42,870 nt of DNA, from the NCBI GenBank assembly GCA_052388455.1, contig JBQTIA010000096.1, forward strand, positions 1 to 42,870, in the 5' to 3' direction. The translations under genes and the position numbers were made by a program. The notes under the pieces are model-generated. The model made no database searches and was not told the origin of the DNA. It saw only the letters and a program-made list of their open reading frames with translations. Below, in pieces: positions 1 through 7,706 of this stretch (the stretch's first letter is position 1; each line of letters opens with the position of its first letter). The stretch is from CAZSNH01 sp052388455. Its GTDB lineage: Bacteria; Pseudomonadota; Alphaproteobacteria; Rhizobiales; Hyphomicrobiaceae.

Positions 1-99
1 GAAAATGTACGCGCCAGGTCTGCCATCAACCCACCGCAGCAACCCAAACGGCGCGGCCGTCCACCAGGAAAGAAGCCGATCGATCCCGAAAACGGCTGA
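1..99 (+). CDS. C-terminal end of an unidentified protein with an AT-hook-like tail (5' partial)
   Basis: The frame is open from the window edge to a TGA at 97-99. The last residues include KRRGRPPGKKP, an RGRP core flanked by basic residues as in AT-hook DNA-binding tails. Only 32 codons are visible, so the family cannot be told. It lies just before a truncated Rhs fragment, so it could also be debris of a mobile element. The tail is what is seen; DNA binding is inference. Confidence 0.3.
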   Translation, partial: ENVRARSAINPPQQPKRRGRPPGKKPIDPENG

Positions 100-211
100 T
101 CCCCGAGCACCCGCCATCAACGCCAGCGAGGGAAAATTGGAAGCCCACATTCGCGGAAAGTTCACGGCCCATTGACACATCTGGCTACCCGAAGCCGAGA
201 TTGCACCGAGC

Positions 212-937
212 ATGGGAGGGCGGGCTGAAGTCGACCGCCCGATGGCCGTGGTCCACGGCGTCAACACCGCGACGCCGGCGCTGTATCACGTCCACGTGGA
301 CCACCTGCACCGCCCGATCAAGATGACCAACGCGGCCAAGAACACCGTGTGGGACGCGAGCTGGTGGCCGTTCGGAGCGGGATTGTCGATCACCGGCCCC
401 GCCGCGCTGGACCTCAGGTTTCCCGGCCAGTGGTTCCAGCTCGAAAGCGGCTTGCATTACAACTGGCACCGGCACTACGATCCAAGCCTCGGGAGGTACA
501 CGCAGCCCGACCCGCTCGGGTTCGTCGATGGGCCGGGGGTTTATGGGTATGTGAGGGGCTCGCCGCAGAGGTGGGTGGATCGGGATGGGCGACAGGTGCC
601 GCGCTCCAAGCCTGGGCTAGGGTTTCCGCCAATTGCAATTCCAGGCAGCCCCGAGAATAGGGCTTGGTCGAAATGGGCTGAGTTCAAGATTCAGCAGTGC
701 CACAACTGGTTGCAGGATTTCTTCTATTCGCGGCCCAAAGGATATTGGGACGGACCCGATGGTGCTGAAGAATGGGGTCGACGAAATGGTGTCGGCACTA
801 GAGAGGCAAGGAATAAGTTCCACGAGATAAAGAGTGACGACCCTGGAAGTCGAGGTGATGACGATTACTATGTCGATCCAGCGTCAGGCGATGTAGTTGG
901 CCCCGATGGCGAAAGCGTCGGCAATATGGGCGATTGA
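212..937 (+). CDS. Orphan Rhs C-terminal tip with a polymorphic toxin domain
   Basis: The first part is the end of an Rhs/YD-repeat core. It has the HVDHLHRPIKMTN stretch and the conserved core signature around YDPSLGRYTQPDPLG, followed by a GVYGYVRGSPQRWVDRDGR junction. In Rhs proteins the core forms a shell around a variable C-terminal toxin. Here that tip is about 130 residues, starts after the DRDGR junction, and ends with a D-rich DDDYYVDPASGDV segment and a GESVGNM tail. I do not recognise the toxin fold. The frame is open only from 176; an in-frame TGA at 173-175 cuts off the rest of the core, and no ribosome site precedes ATG 212. This is therefore probably a displaced or decayed tip rather than a full effector. 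The next gene starts within 3 bases of its stop, the usual place for an immunity gene. Confidence 0.75.
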   Translation: MGGRAEVDRPMAVVHGVNTATPALYHVHVDHLHRPIKMTNAAKNTVWDASWWPFGAGLSITGPAALDLRFPGQWFQLESGLHYNWHRHYDPSLGRYTQPDPLGFVDGPGVYGYVRGSPQRWVDRDGRQVPRSKPGLGFPPIAIPGSPENRAWSKWAEFKIQQCHNWLQDFFYSRPKGYWDGPDGAEEWGRRNGVGTREARNKFHEIKSDDPGSRGDDDYYVDPASGDVVGPDGESVGNMGD

Positions 938-939
938 CC

Positions 940-1407
940 ATGCTGGCAAAGCCTATAACGAAGATTTCATACAATGTTGCCGTATATCTTTACGGGGACG
1001 ATTTAGATTCGGACTTAATCAGCGAAATTTTGCAATTGGCGCCCACTAAAGAGCGCAAAAAGGGTAGTGCACGAACTTCGGCGATAACGGGTCGGACCAG
1101 CACCTCACCCACTGGCCTTTGGATGACAAAAAGTCCCTCCAAGTCGGAAATGTTGGCTGAACATATCGATGCCCTGATAAGTCGCTTAAAGTCGGCACCC
1201 CGCCTTACTAGTCTACCTGGGGTGACTATGGCGCGTTTAGACATAATAGTTCTATGGGGTTCATCCAATCCAGCGGGGCTGAAAGCAACAAGCAACTTTA
1301 AGTTGGACCCAAAACAATTGGAGGAGATTGTTCGTCTAGGCCTTGAAGTATGTATCACCGTTGACGCCTTTCACGACTCCAATTTACTCGAAACGCCGAC
1401 TGATTAA
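940..1407 (+). CDS. DUF4279-type protein, candidate immunity protein for the Rhs tip
   Basis: This protein of about 155 residues has the layout I associate with DUF4279. It starts with a beta strand leading to YGDDLDSDLISEILQL, then PTKERKKGSARTS, then TGLWMTKSP, an EHIDALISRL helix, and a late hydrophobic strand (LDIIVLWGSS) before a helix-strand end. Several DUF4279 members sit beside secreted toxins and are thought to bind them. ATG 940 is two bases past the Rhs stop; a TTG at 934 in the same frame overlaps that stop and could be used for coupled translation. The DNA is clearly richer in A and T than the rest of the window, as expected for horizontally moved immunity genes. Immunity is inferred from position; the family call is from pattern alone. 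Confidence 0.6.
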   Translation: MLAKPITKISYNVAVYLYGDDLDSDLISEILQLAPTKERKKGSARTSAITGRTSTSPTGLWMTKSPSKSEMLAEHIDALISRLKSAPRLTSLPGVTMARLDIIVLWGSSNPAGLKATSNFKLDPKQLEEIVRLGLEVCITVDAFHDSNLLETPTD

Positions 1408-1499
1408 TTTTATGCAATGTGACTTGCGTGTAGAACCGGGGGACATGATAGTTAATTGCGAACTTTCCGATGGCGTGCTGCACCGGGGGCACGTGGAGT

Positions 1500-2060
1500 G
1501 TGGGAGACACCAACCGCTTTACCGCGGTCGTGATTGTCGTGGGGCTGGCTGGCTGCGAACAAACGAATCATCGGGCTCCGATGTCGCTGAAGGACGATGT
1601 TGCCTCCTGCATCAGCCAGGTTGGAGCCGGCATTTCAGGCGTTTGCAAAAAGAAGGAGGGATGCTTCAGGGAGGAAGCTTCACAATCGGTGGCCGCACTA
1701 CTGAGGGACGAAGGCATCGAGGAAATACGGGGACGTCAGCATAAGATGGCCATCGAGATCGGCGGGACGAAGAAATCCGACGGATGGGCGTCCATTCGCC
1801 GATTGACGTCACCATGCCGTCCGGCGGGCTGGAATGTCGTCGTTAGAATCGGTTGGCCGACGGGGGTCGCGGGGCTGGTGATGCCGAACGGCACGAACCG
1901 GGTGATCGTCGAAGTTTGCAATGTAGACCGGTGCGATCCGACTCATGCGAGCGGCGCCGTGCAGGAAAGACCGGCACCGATTCCCAACGATCAGCAGTCG
2001 GCCGCAATGGGCCAATTGGCCGAGGCCGTAATGAATAATATCAGGGGGAGCGCCCGATGA
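1500..2060 (+). CDS. Unrecognised lipoprotein
   Basis: A short N-terminus with one Arg is followed by the hydrophobic run TAVVIVVGLAGC, a lipobox with Cys at about residue 20 if GTG 1500 is used. ATG 1470 in the same frame would put ten extra residues before it and gives a poorer signal. The mature part of about 165 residues has several Cys, including CKKKEGC and CNVDRC, so disulfides in the periplasm are plausible. I do not recognise a family. The stop overlaps the start of the next gene by four bases (ATGA), so the two are almost surely translated together. The position right after the Rhs/DUF4279 pair suggests a second accessory cargo module. Confidence 0.55.
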   Translation: MGDTNRFTAVVIVVGLAGCEQTNHRAPMSLKDDVASCISQVGAGISGVCKKKEGCFREEASQSVAALLRDEGIEEIRGRQHKMAIEIGGTKKSDGWASIRRLTSPCRPAGWNVVVRIGWPTGVAGLVMPNGTNRVIVEVCNVDRCDPTHASGAVQERPAPIPNDQQSAAMGQLAEAVMNNIRGSAR

Positions 2061-2473
2061 GGAAGGTTCTGGCATGGGCCTACAGCGGAACGGTCGGCCT
2101 GATTATCGTGGCGATTGTGGTCGGATATGTGTCGGGGAAGTACGGGAGCGGCGAGTCAACCCCCAGGGAATGGCTTCAGTTGTTCTCGCTTACGGGCGGT
2201 GTGCCCTTGGCATTCATGTTCGACAGTTCGAATAAGACAAGTCTGCACGCCGGCCGGTCATTCCTGATCGTCTTCGGCTTGGTCGCGCTTTATCCCGTCC
2301 TGCTTCTGGTCATCTTGTACGTCTTCGTCGGCGATGGGTCTTGGTTCCAACTCGCACTCGGCGGCGATACCGGTCAGACGATTTTTGAACGCATGCGCCG
2401 GTCGGAACCTGCGTTGCGTTACATAGAGCTTGGAGTGGTGGGACTGTTTGTGTTGATGGATCGTGAGGCTTAG
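2057..2473 (+). CDS. Small three-helix membrane protein, unknown function
   Basis: 138 residues with three hydrophobic segments: about 8-27 (YSGTVGLIIVAIVVGYVSG), about 40-55 (around GGVPLAFMF) and about 69-92 (FLIVFGLVALYPVLLLVILYVFVG). A charged C-terminal stretch containing FERMRRSEP follows, then a last hydrophobic patch. No family is recognised. It overlaps the lipoprotein gene by four bases, and the pair probably acts together at the envelope. No terminator is obvious after it. Confidence 0.55.
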   Translation: MRKVLAWAYSGTVGLIIVAIVVGYVSGKYGSGESTPREWLQLFSLTGGVPLAFMFDSSNKTSLHAGRSFLIVFGLVALYPVLLLVILYVFVGDGSWFQLALGGDTGQTIFERMRRSEPALRYIELGVVGLFVLMDREA

Positions 2474-2797
2474 TGCCTCGACTGTCGAGGTCGGTCTGAA
2501 TGCGTTGATCCACAGTCGCTCGATCCCTTGCTCATGCGACGGTAGCGACCCGCGCCCGCTGATGCGCGCTGCGTGTCGTTTCAATTGATCTCGGACTGTC
2601 GCCGGAAATGACACCTACCCCCGACCGAAGCCGGATGGCCGAGACCGGCATCATCTCAGTCGTCACGCGGGTGAAAAAGTAGATGAGATGGTGAGCCGGG
2701 CTCGGGGTTCCCCGAGGGCGGGTTGCCCGAGCGGCGAGGTTCGCCGAGCACGTGCGAGGCCGCGAGGGTGGTCCAGATCCCTCGCGATGCCCTGCCC
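2474..2797. other. Intergenic stretch between convergent genes, no gene seen
   Basis: The plus-strand lipoprotein/membrane pair and the minus-strand AlpA-like gene converge here. No convincing coding frame was found. The stretch holds the triple mini-hairpin listed at 2701-2748, which may serve as a bidirectional transcript end. Confidence 0.5.
2701..2748. repeat. Three consecutive mini-hairpins, GGTTssCCGAG units
   Basis: Three units read GGTTCCCCGAG (2706-2716), GGTTGCCCGAG (2721-2731) and GGTTCGCCGAG (2738-2748). Each is the right-hand part of a small inverted repeat: CTCGGGG-tt-CCCCGAG, GGGC-n5-GCCC, and CGGCGA-ggt-TCGCCG. The pairing is kept while the paired bases change, so structure rather than sequence seems conserved. 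The array lies between converging genes. Confidence 0.6.
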
Positions 2798-3127
2798 TTA
2801 CTTGAACTCCTCGAACGGCGGCAGGTCGGTCATGACGGGCCGGCTCGCGATCCAGGCGTCGATATCGGACTCGAGCCAGGATTGACCATTGCTCAGGGAC
2901 TTGGGGAATTCGGCGCGTGTGTGAGCGTGGTAGAGTTCCAGCGCCGTGAGCCCGGTGCGCTCCATGACGTCCTGGCGGCTGAGCACGGAGGCTTCGCGGG
3001 AGGATGCCGTGGCGCGCCGGTCATCTTCGATGAGGATCATGTTGTCGGTCTCGATAGTGTTGACCACGCCGTCGCTGGTGACGATGACGAGGCTATGCGT
3101 GTTGGAAGACTTCCGCTGGGGAGTCAT
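2798..3127 (-). CDS. AlpA-like DNA-binding protein
   Basis: 109 residues. The C-terminal half reads LSRQDVMERTGLTALELYHA ... SWLESDIDAWIASRP, the winged helix-turn-helix layout of AlpA/excisionase-type regulators: 'choose the hook', helix-turn-helix, then a wing ending in DIDAWIxxRP. Such proteins activate or direct integrase genes of prophages and genomic islands. The N-terminal 45 residues look like a small beta-rich extension. ATG 3127 is preceded by AGGAAGG at good spacing. A second AlpA-like gene lies upstream on the same strand, so this is likely the regulatory end of an integrated element. No integrase is seen nearby. Confidence 0.7.
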   Translation of the reverse strand: MTPQRKSSNTHSLVIVTSDGVVNTIETDNMILIEDDRRATASSREASVLSRQDVMERTGLTALELYHAHTRAEFPKSLSNGQSWLESDIDAWIASRPVMTDLPPFEEFK

Positions 3128-3391
3128 GGCTTCCTTCCTATTGATTGGATGGGTGGCGATATGAACTCGATGCGCTCGGCCGGGGTGGGAGTTGCTCGCG
3201 TGTGCGCTTCGGCCTGCTTGAAGACGACTGTTATCCGAGGCCGGGAGGAGTGGGAGGGTGCAGTCGTCTCAGGGCGTCTCAATGGCGGGCGCCGCTGTCC
3301 GCATTCAGACGCGACAGGGGGCGGCATGCGCCACCCCCTGCCGGAATTTGGAACATTCAGAGTAGACGATCGACGTGCAGCTCCGGCCGGA
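3128..3391. other. Intergenic stretch between the two AlpA-like genes
   Basis: No coding frame with a recognisable product. The last part carries the downstream AlpA-like gene's ribosome site. Nothing else identified. Confidence 0.4.
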
Positions 3392-3757
3392 TCACCTGTC
3401 GCCAGCCTCACTGTCGGGTTCATTGAGGACGTCATCGATGTGAGCCCGCGGCCGGTTCATAATCCAGTCATCGATCTCATCGTCGCGCCAGCCGATGCGC
3501 CGCTCGGTGATCACCACTGCATCAGGAAAGAGCTTCTGACCGGTCAGGCGCCTCTTCTTGATCAGGCGATAGATGGTTGCTCGGGCGAGGCTCACCTTCA
3601 GGATCACCTCTCGCAAACCCAGCAAACGTTTCGGCTTGCGAGGCGGCTGCGGAGGGCCTGCAGACGCCAGCGTTGGCGTCGGAGGCAACGACGGCTGAGG
3701 CGGAGCAGTGGCGGTCTTGGGCACGTTGGGCCTACGGCTGTTGTAGATTGTCGGCAT
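3392..3757 (-). CDS. AlpA-like DNA-binding protein with a proline-rich N-terminus
   Basis: About 121 residues from ATG 3757, which has CGGAGA some eight bases upstream; a longer reading from 3787 lacks such a site. The first 45 residues are rich in Pro, Ala and Thr and likely disordered. The rest, LLGLREVILKVSLARATIYR followed by GWRDDEIDDWIMNRPR, is an AlpA-type winged helix. It may regulate or help excise the surrounding island. It lies upstream of the other AlpA-like gene in the same direction, and their sequences differ clearly, so they are not a recent duplication. Confidence 0.7.
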   Translation of the reverse strand: MPTIYNSRRPNVPKTATAPPQPSLPPTPTLASAGPPQPPRKPKRLLGLREVILKVSLARATIYRLIKKRRLTGQKLFPDAVVITERRIGWRDDEIDDWIMNRPRAHIDDVLNEPDSEAGDR

Positions 3758-3950
3758 CGGAAATCTCCGTGAGGGGATGGGGTGCAAGGACAGGCAACAG
3801 CCGGCCGGTCACCGCATGGGTGATGCGGCGGCGGAGACAGCTGCTCGGACGGAGGTGACGCGCGCGCTCAGCAGCTCAACGCTTGAGCGGCGAGTCGGGG
3901 GGACATGGAGCTGGTTTGGGGGCTGGCCTGGATCGGGGGAAGACCGGGAG

Positions 3951-4115
3951 CTAAAGTGGCTCACCCGGCGGTGTGCTTGCCCGAGACCAGCCCCATCGCA
4001 GCGTGACGGTCACGGGCCGCATAATGGTAATAAGCTTCACGATATCCGAGCCGCTGGCCAGGAGCGTGAGGCTCTGGCTCTCAACATGGGCATGGCTGTT
4101 GGCGGCGCGGATCAT
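3951..4115 (-). CDS. Possible small protein (54 residues), unknown
   Basis: A 54-residue frame starts at ATG 4115 with GAAGGA four bases upstream and ends at TAG 3951-3953. The sequence has a plausible helix followed by LTLLASGSDIVKLITIMRP and ends with a Trp/Arg-rich tail. It runs in the same direction as the AlpA-like genes and could be the first gene of that short cluster. No family recognised; chance coding cannot be excluded. Confidence 0.28.
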   Translation of the reverse strand: MIRAANSHAHVESQSLTLLASGSDIVKLITIMRPVTVTLRWGWSRASTPPGEPL

Positions 4116-4237
4116 GAGATCCTTCGCAGGCTTATGCGGGATGTCTGAATATATCCGAGAATCGGGGCCGAGTGGTTAACAGAAGATTGCCAAAAAGCCG
4201 ATTTCGGTCTCAGGGCGTCTCGCGAGGAGAGAAATAT

Positions 4238-4807
4238 TTGCAGGGTGAGGTGAAAGACGTGGACCTGGCGTTCCTCGACCGCTGGCTGGTGTCGGACGAG
4301 GCGCCGGAGCACTGCATGCCGCTCTCCGATCTCGACGGGTTCCTCGCGGCCGTTGCGATCGGCCCCGAGCCCATTCTGCCGAGCGAGTGGATTACGCGCA
4401 TCTGGAATGGCGGTGAGCCAGCGTTCAAGTCGACGAAGAAGGCGCAGCGCGTGCTCGGCATCATCATGGCGCGCTACAACGAGATCCTCTTCGATGTGGC
4501 GCAGGCGCCGGAGGATTATCAGCCGCTGTTTTGGGAGCGTCCGCAGTATGGCCCGGTGACGGGCGACTGGTGCGAGGGTTTTTTGGACGGCGTCGTGCTG
4601 CGGCGTGCGGCGTGGGAGCCGTTCCTGACCTCGGCCGCGGGCACCAAGCTGATGGCGCCGATCTATGCCGGTACGGACCCCAAGGCGATCATGGACGCTC
4701 TAGGGTTCGAGGTCACGAGCTCGCCGGAGATGATCGAGAAAAGCGCGGAGGCGATACCGGGCGCCGTGGTCGAGATCGCGCGGCGGTACGCGCAGTTTCG
4801 TAGGTAG
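4238..4807 (+). CDS. YecA/UPF0149 family protein
   Basis: The signature LSDLDGFLAAVAIGPEPILPSEWI is typical of the YecA/UPF0149 fold, an all-helical domain of unclear function. It continues with a GDWCEGFLDGV motif. The start chosen is TTG 4238, preceded by GAGGAGAG at about six bases; an upstream ATG at 4172 would add 22 residues unlike the family. The product is 189 residues and ends right after the helical domain, so the C-terminal SEC-C zinc tail found in many members is missing. It stands alone, pointing toward the 3' end of the tRNA gene. It could belong to the island or to the host flank. Confidence 0.75.
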   Translation: MQGEVKDVDLAFLDRWLVSDEAPEHCMPLSDLDGFLAAVAIGPEPILPSEWITRIWNGGEPAFKSTKKAQRVLGIIMARYNEILFDVAQAPEDYQPLFWERPQYGPVTGDWCEGFLDGVVLRRAAWEPFLTSAAGTKLMAPIYAGTDPKAIMDALGFEVTSSPEMIEKSAEAIPGAVVEIARRYAQFRR

Positions 4808-4857
4808 CAGTGACAGTCCCAGGACGGACCGCGCAAGCTCATCCCAGCTCACAAAAA

Positions 4858-4877
4858 GTGCTACCTATGTGCTACCT
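4858..4877. repeat. GTGCTACCT direct repeat near the tRNA 3' end
   Basis: GTGCTACCT occurs at 4858-4866 and again at 4869-4877, with a near inverted copy GGTAGCAG at 4803-4810. Paired short repeats beside a tRNA 3' end are common as recombinase arm sites in tRNA-targeted islands. That role is inference; no integrase is in the window. Confidence 0.4.
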
Positions 4878-4924
4878 TTTCAATTTTTGACTTTCTGTGA
4901 AATCGCATAAGTCTCTGATTTTAT

Positions 4925-5001
4925 TGGCGCGCCCGGAAGGATTCGAACCTCCGACCCCCAGATTCGTAGTCTGGTGCTCTATCCAGCTGAGCTACGGGCG
5001 C
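4925..5001 (-). tRNA. tRNA-Arg (anticodon ACG)
   Basis: Read on the minus strand, the gene starts GCGCCCGTAGCTCAGCTGGA and has the anticodon arm CCAGA-CTACGAA-TCTGG, giving anticodon ACG (arginine, CGN codons). The T arm GGAGG-TTCGAAT-CCTTC and acceptor end CGGGCGC with discriminator G follow, then an encoded CCA. All four arms pair. tRNA-Arg genes are frequent integration targets, and the accessory genes to the left adjoin its 3' end, as expected for an inserted island. Confidence 0.95.
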
Positions 5002-5141
5002 TTGCCTTTAGTTTCAATGACTAGCGGTAGTGAGTCTGACCTTTCAGGCACTGAAAGGCCCATTCGCGCGGTGAGCCGCAAGGCGCAGCCATGTGTCGGA
5101 GCCTGCAGAGCCCCGCTGCTTAGGGCGGGCGGGCAGCGAGG

Positions 5142-5621
5142 TCAATAGCTGACGACGGCGCAGCCGGCCGGTGTCCAGGCGATCGTGCCCGTTGCCGTGG
5201 TACAAGAGCGCGTGTCATGGCCTGAGCTGGATATTTGCTCGGGCCGCCGTTCACGCCGCTGAGATGCGCTGCGGCTTGGTTTGTGGATCAACGCTGATTG
5301 TGGCGAGTTTTTCCAGGCCATGTAGCGGGATCGGGTGGCCGCCCATTCGTCGTTCTGCTCGATCAGCATTTCGCCGACGAGGCGTACGATGGCGCCCTCG
5401 TTGGTGAAGTCGGACCATGACTGCTTCTTCAGGCCGGCGCCGCTGTAGACGACCTGCGGAAATGGCGTCCAGCGGTGCCGCTCTCCGGTCGGCCTAAGGG
5501 CTGCCTCCCAACGGCATCGCCCTTCCAACTCCCGCACCACGTGTCGGGACGACAGCGGCAGAGGCTCGTCCCCTCCGAAATAACGGCACGATAAAGATCG
5601 GCGGATCATCAGCGTCCGCAA
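5142..5621 (-). pseudogene. IS256-type (mutator) transposase remnant
   Basis: The stretch coding EGAIVRLVGEMLIEQNDEWA then TRSRYM (about 5319-5408) matches the end of IS256-family transposases, where a conserved helix reads roughly NEAAIxRLVGALLxEQNDEW before xRRYM. The residues before it do not show the expected NPIERxN motif and the DDE catalytic parts are absent, so only the C-terminal end remains, embedded in unrelated sequence. It lies between the tRNA gene and the sensor kinase and overlaps the end of the kinase gene. No inverted repeats were found. Confidence 0.55.
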
Positions 5622-6967
5622 TCCTGCTCCGCCAAGGCCGAAACGATGGCGACGACCTGCGTCCCGCGCTCGCCGTTGCGGGAAATCGACAGCGTGCCGC
5701 CGAGCAATCCAACCCGCTCGCGCATCCCCTTGAGGCCGTAGCCTTCGGCCATCTCGTCAGGGAGACCTTCGCCGTTGTCCTCGATGCGGATCGACACACG
5801 CTGGTCGGCTTGCTCGTGTTCCGAAGCGCGACTCACCCGCTCGACAAAGACCGCGATCCGCGTGGCTCCCGCGTGCCGGAAAGCATTGGTCAGTCCTTCC
5901 TGCACGACGCGGTAGATGGTGAGGCCGGTCGTATCGTCGAACCCATCGATGTGCTGGTCGATGTCAAGGTGCACGGCGATGTCGGGCATCTCCTTTCGCC
6001 AGGACGTGACCAGTGCCCGAATGGCGCCGGCGAGCCCCAGTTCCCGCAACCCGACCGGACTGAGGCGCTGAAGCACTCTGCGGTTGGTCTGCTGAAGCGC
6101 CTCGGCAGCGTCGAGAATCGCCGCGGTCTTCCGCAAAGCGCTTTCGATCTGCGGCGGGTCACGATCGAGGGCACCGCGGAGCATTCCGCCGTTGGCGCGG
6201 ATCGAGAAGAGGTGTGGGCCGAGCTCGTCGTGAAGCTCGCGAGCGACTTCGCGCCGCTCGCTGTCCTGAATGCGAATGACGCCGACCGAGAGTTGCCGGT
6301 TCTCGTTGCGGCTGCGCTCGAGGGCCGCGGCCAGACGATTGAGGCGCGTGCAGATCGCCGCGATCTCGGGCGGCCCCTGTCTCGCGACCTCCACGTCGTA
6401 GTCGCCGGCCTCCAGCAGATGCATGGCCCGGTCGAGATCGTAAATGGGTGCGATCGCCCGTCTGACGAGGAGGCTGGTGACCAGGAAGGCGCCGATCGAG
6501 AACAGCAGTCCATAGCCAGCGATGCGGCCAATCGTGTCCCAGACCTCCTGCATTTCGTCGTACCCGGCCGGCGCGACGATCACGGCGCCGATCACCTTTC
6601 CCTGGGAGTGGACCGGCACGCGTACGGGCTCGACGGTCTGGAGTGCCAGCCAGCTCGGAACGTTGCTGTCCGGGGAGAGACCCGCATCACTCGTCCTGAC
6701 GTCGGTGCTGCCACTTTCGAGACTGACGCGAACGTGACGCTGATGCTGCAAGCCCTCGACCAGTCGCGCCAGAATCTCCTGCGGCCGTGACGCCTCCTCG
6801 ATCGGCCCGACCGAGGACCTCACGACGCTCTCGGCAATCCGCATCCCACTCGCGATTTCAGATTGCAGCCGTGGCCCGGCGTCCAGCAGGAGTGCTGCGA
6901 TCATGGCAAAGAGGCTCAGCGAGAGGACGAGACCGAGCGCCAGGGTCAAGCGGAGCTGTATCGACAT
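5609..6967 (-). CDS. MoxY-like sensor histidine kinase
   Basis: 452 residues. Transmembrane segments at about 7-28 and 150-170 enclose a periplasmic domain of about 120 residues that resembles the LapD/MoxY N-terminal domain. A HAMP linker follows (around RAIAPIYDLDRAM). The dimerisation helix carries the phosphate-accepting His at about 246 in REVARELHDELGPHLFSIRA, the NarL-type (HisKA_3) motif. The ATP domain shows the N box (EGLTNAFRHA) and the glycine motifs DNGEGLPDE and GYGLKGMRERVGLLGG. MoxY kinases of Paracoccus-type bacteria control PQQ-dependent methanol dehydrogenase genes. The matching regulator is divergent across a 121-base promoter. The ligand is unknown. Confidence 0.85.
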   Translation of the reverse strand: MSIQLRLTLALGLVLSLSLFAMIAALLLDAGPRLQSEIASGMRIAESVVRSSVGPIEEASRPQEILARLVEGLQHQRHVRVSLESGSTDVRTSDAGLSPDSNVPSWLALQTVEPVRVPVHSQGKVIGAVIVAPAGYDEMQEVWDTIGRIAGYGLLFSIGAFLVTSLLVRRAIAPIYDLDRAMHLLEAGDYDVEVARQGPPEIAAICTRLNRLAAALERSRNENRQLSVGVIRIQDSERREVARELHDELGPHLFSIRANGGMLRGALDRDPPQIESALRKTAAILDAAEALQQTNRRVLQRLSPVGLRELGLAGAIRALVTSWRKEMPDIAVHLDIDQHIDGFDDTTGLTIYRVVQEGLTNAFRHAGATRIAVFVERVSRASEHEQADQRVSIRIEDNGEGLPDEMAEGYGLKGMRERVGLLGGTLSISRNGERGTQVVAIVSALAEQDCGR

Positions 6968-7088
6968 GCGAAGCGCTCATGTTTTCGGCGCCGGCCAAAA
7001 CGGCCGCACCAAATTGGCTTGCCAAGACGGATATTCGACGGTACCCAAAGAAGCAACTCTATAACATAGCAATGGGATTGACCCTGCC
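6968..7088. promoter_or_regulatory. Divergent promoter region of kinase/regulator pair 1
   Basis: These 121 bases separate the divergent kinase (minus) and regulator (plus) genes and must hold both promoters. They carry the GCAACTnTATAACATA motif at 7053-7068. Its TATAAC part could also serve as a -10 element for the regulator gene, though no good -35 was found at the right distance. Confidence 0.5.
7053..7068 (+). promoter_or_regulatory. Shared motif GCAACTnTATAACATA, copy 1
   Basis: GCAACTCTATAACATA, 20 bases before the regulator start. Fifteen of sixteen bases equal the copy ahead of the second kinase gene (12270-12285, opposite strand). The extended form CAACTCTATAACATAGCAAT (7054-7073) shares 17 of 20 bases with 14454-14473. 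Candidate binding site for one of the MoxX-like regulators (inference). Confidence 0.6.
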
Positions 7089-7706
7089 GTGCGCGTGCTG
7101 CTTGTCGAGGATCATCCGATCGTCGTGTCCGGTTGCCGTGCCGTCTTTCTTGAGGATGCGGATCTCGAGTTCATCGTGGCCGGAACACTGCGGGACGCAC
7201 GCGCGGCGATGGCGGCAACGCCGCCGGACGTGATCGTCGTCGACATCAATCTGCCCGACGGTTCGGGTCTCGATTTCTCCCTGGACCTCGTCGAGAATGA
7301 TCCGGCCGCCAAGGTCATCCTGTTCACGATGAGCGATGCGCCCGTTCTGGCCATGCAAGCCATCGAAGGGGGGGCAAAGGGGTACGTCAGCAAGAACGGC
7401 GATCCGGAATGCCTCAAGACGGCGGTTTATGCTGTGGCGCGCGGCGAGCGATGGCTGGCCCCGAACATCATGCAGGATGTTGCGCTGCTGCGCGTCGACG
7501 CCAGCAAGCGCACGCTGACCTTGAGCGAGCGGCAGATCCGGGTGCTCAAGTCTCTGGTACGCGGCAGCAGCATGGCTGAAATCGCCGCCGAAATCGATGT
7601 CTGCTACAAGACGGTGGCGGGAGATTGCGCCGCCATTCGCTCCAAGCTTAACGCGCGCACCAACTCCGAAATGGTCCGCATCGCCGCCGAGCTCAAGCTG
7701 GTCTGA
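7089..7706 (+). CDS. MoxX-like response regulator (NarL/LuxR type)
   Basis: 205 residues. The receiver domain has acidic residues at 7-8 (LLVEDHP), phosphate-accepting Asp52 in VIVVDINLPDGSGL, Thr80 and Lys102 in GYVSKNGD. The C-terminal LuxR-type helix-turn-helix begins with LTLSERQIRVLKSLVRG and has the recognition region around IDVCYKTVAGDCAAIRSKL. The start is GTG 7089. It is divergent from the MoxY-like kinase and surely its partner. It is the same length as the second regulator at 13679. NarL-type regulators with MoxY partners govern alcohol/formaldehyde oxidation genes in relatives; here the likely targets are the PQQ dehydrogenase genes downstream. Confidence 0.87.
   Translation: MRVLLVEDHPIVVSGCRAVFLEDADLEFIVAGTLRDARAAMAATPPDVIVVDINLPDGSGLDFSLDLVENDPAAKVILFTMSDAPVLAMQAIEGGAKGYVSKNGDPECLKTAVYAVARGERWLAPNIMQDVALLRVDASKRTLTLSERQIRVLKSLVRGSSMAEIAAEIDVCYKTVAGDCAAIRSKLNARTNSEMVRIAAELKLV

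Noticed and set aside
3777..4148. 123-codon plus-strand frame opposite the AlpA-like region
   Set aside because: No domain, no ribosome site, and composition like antisense reading.
4897..5148. Open frame with ARPEGFEPPTPRF on the plus strand
   Set aside because: It is the antisense reading of the tRNA-Arg gene, a well-known false protein.
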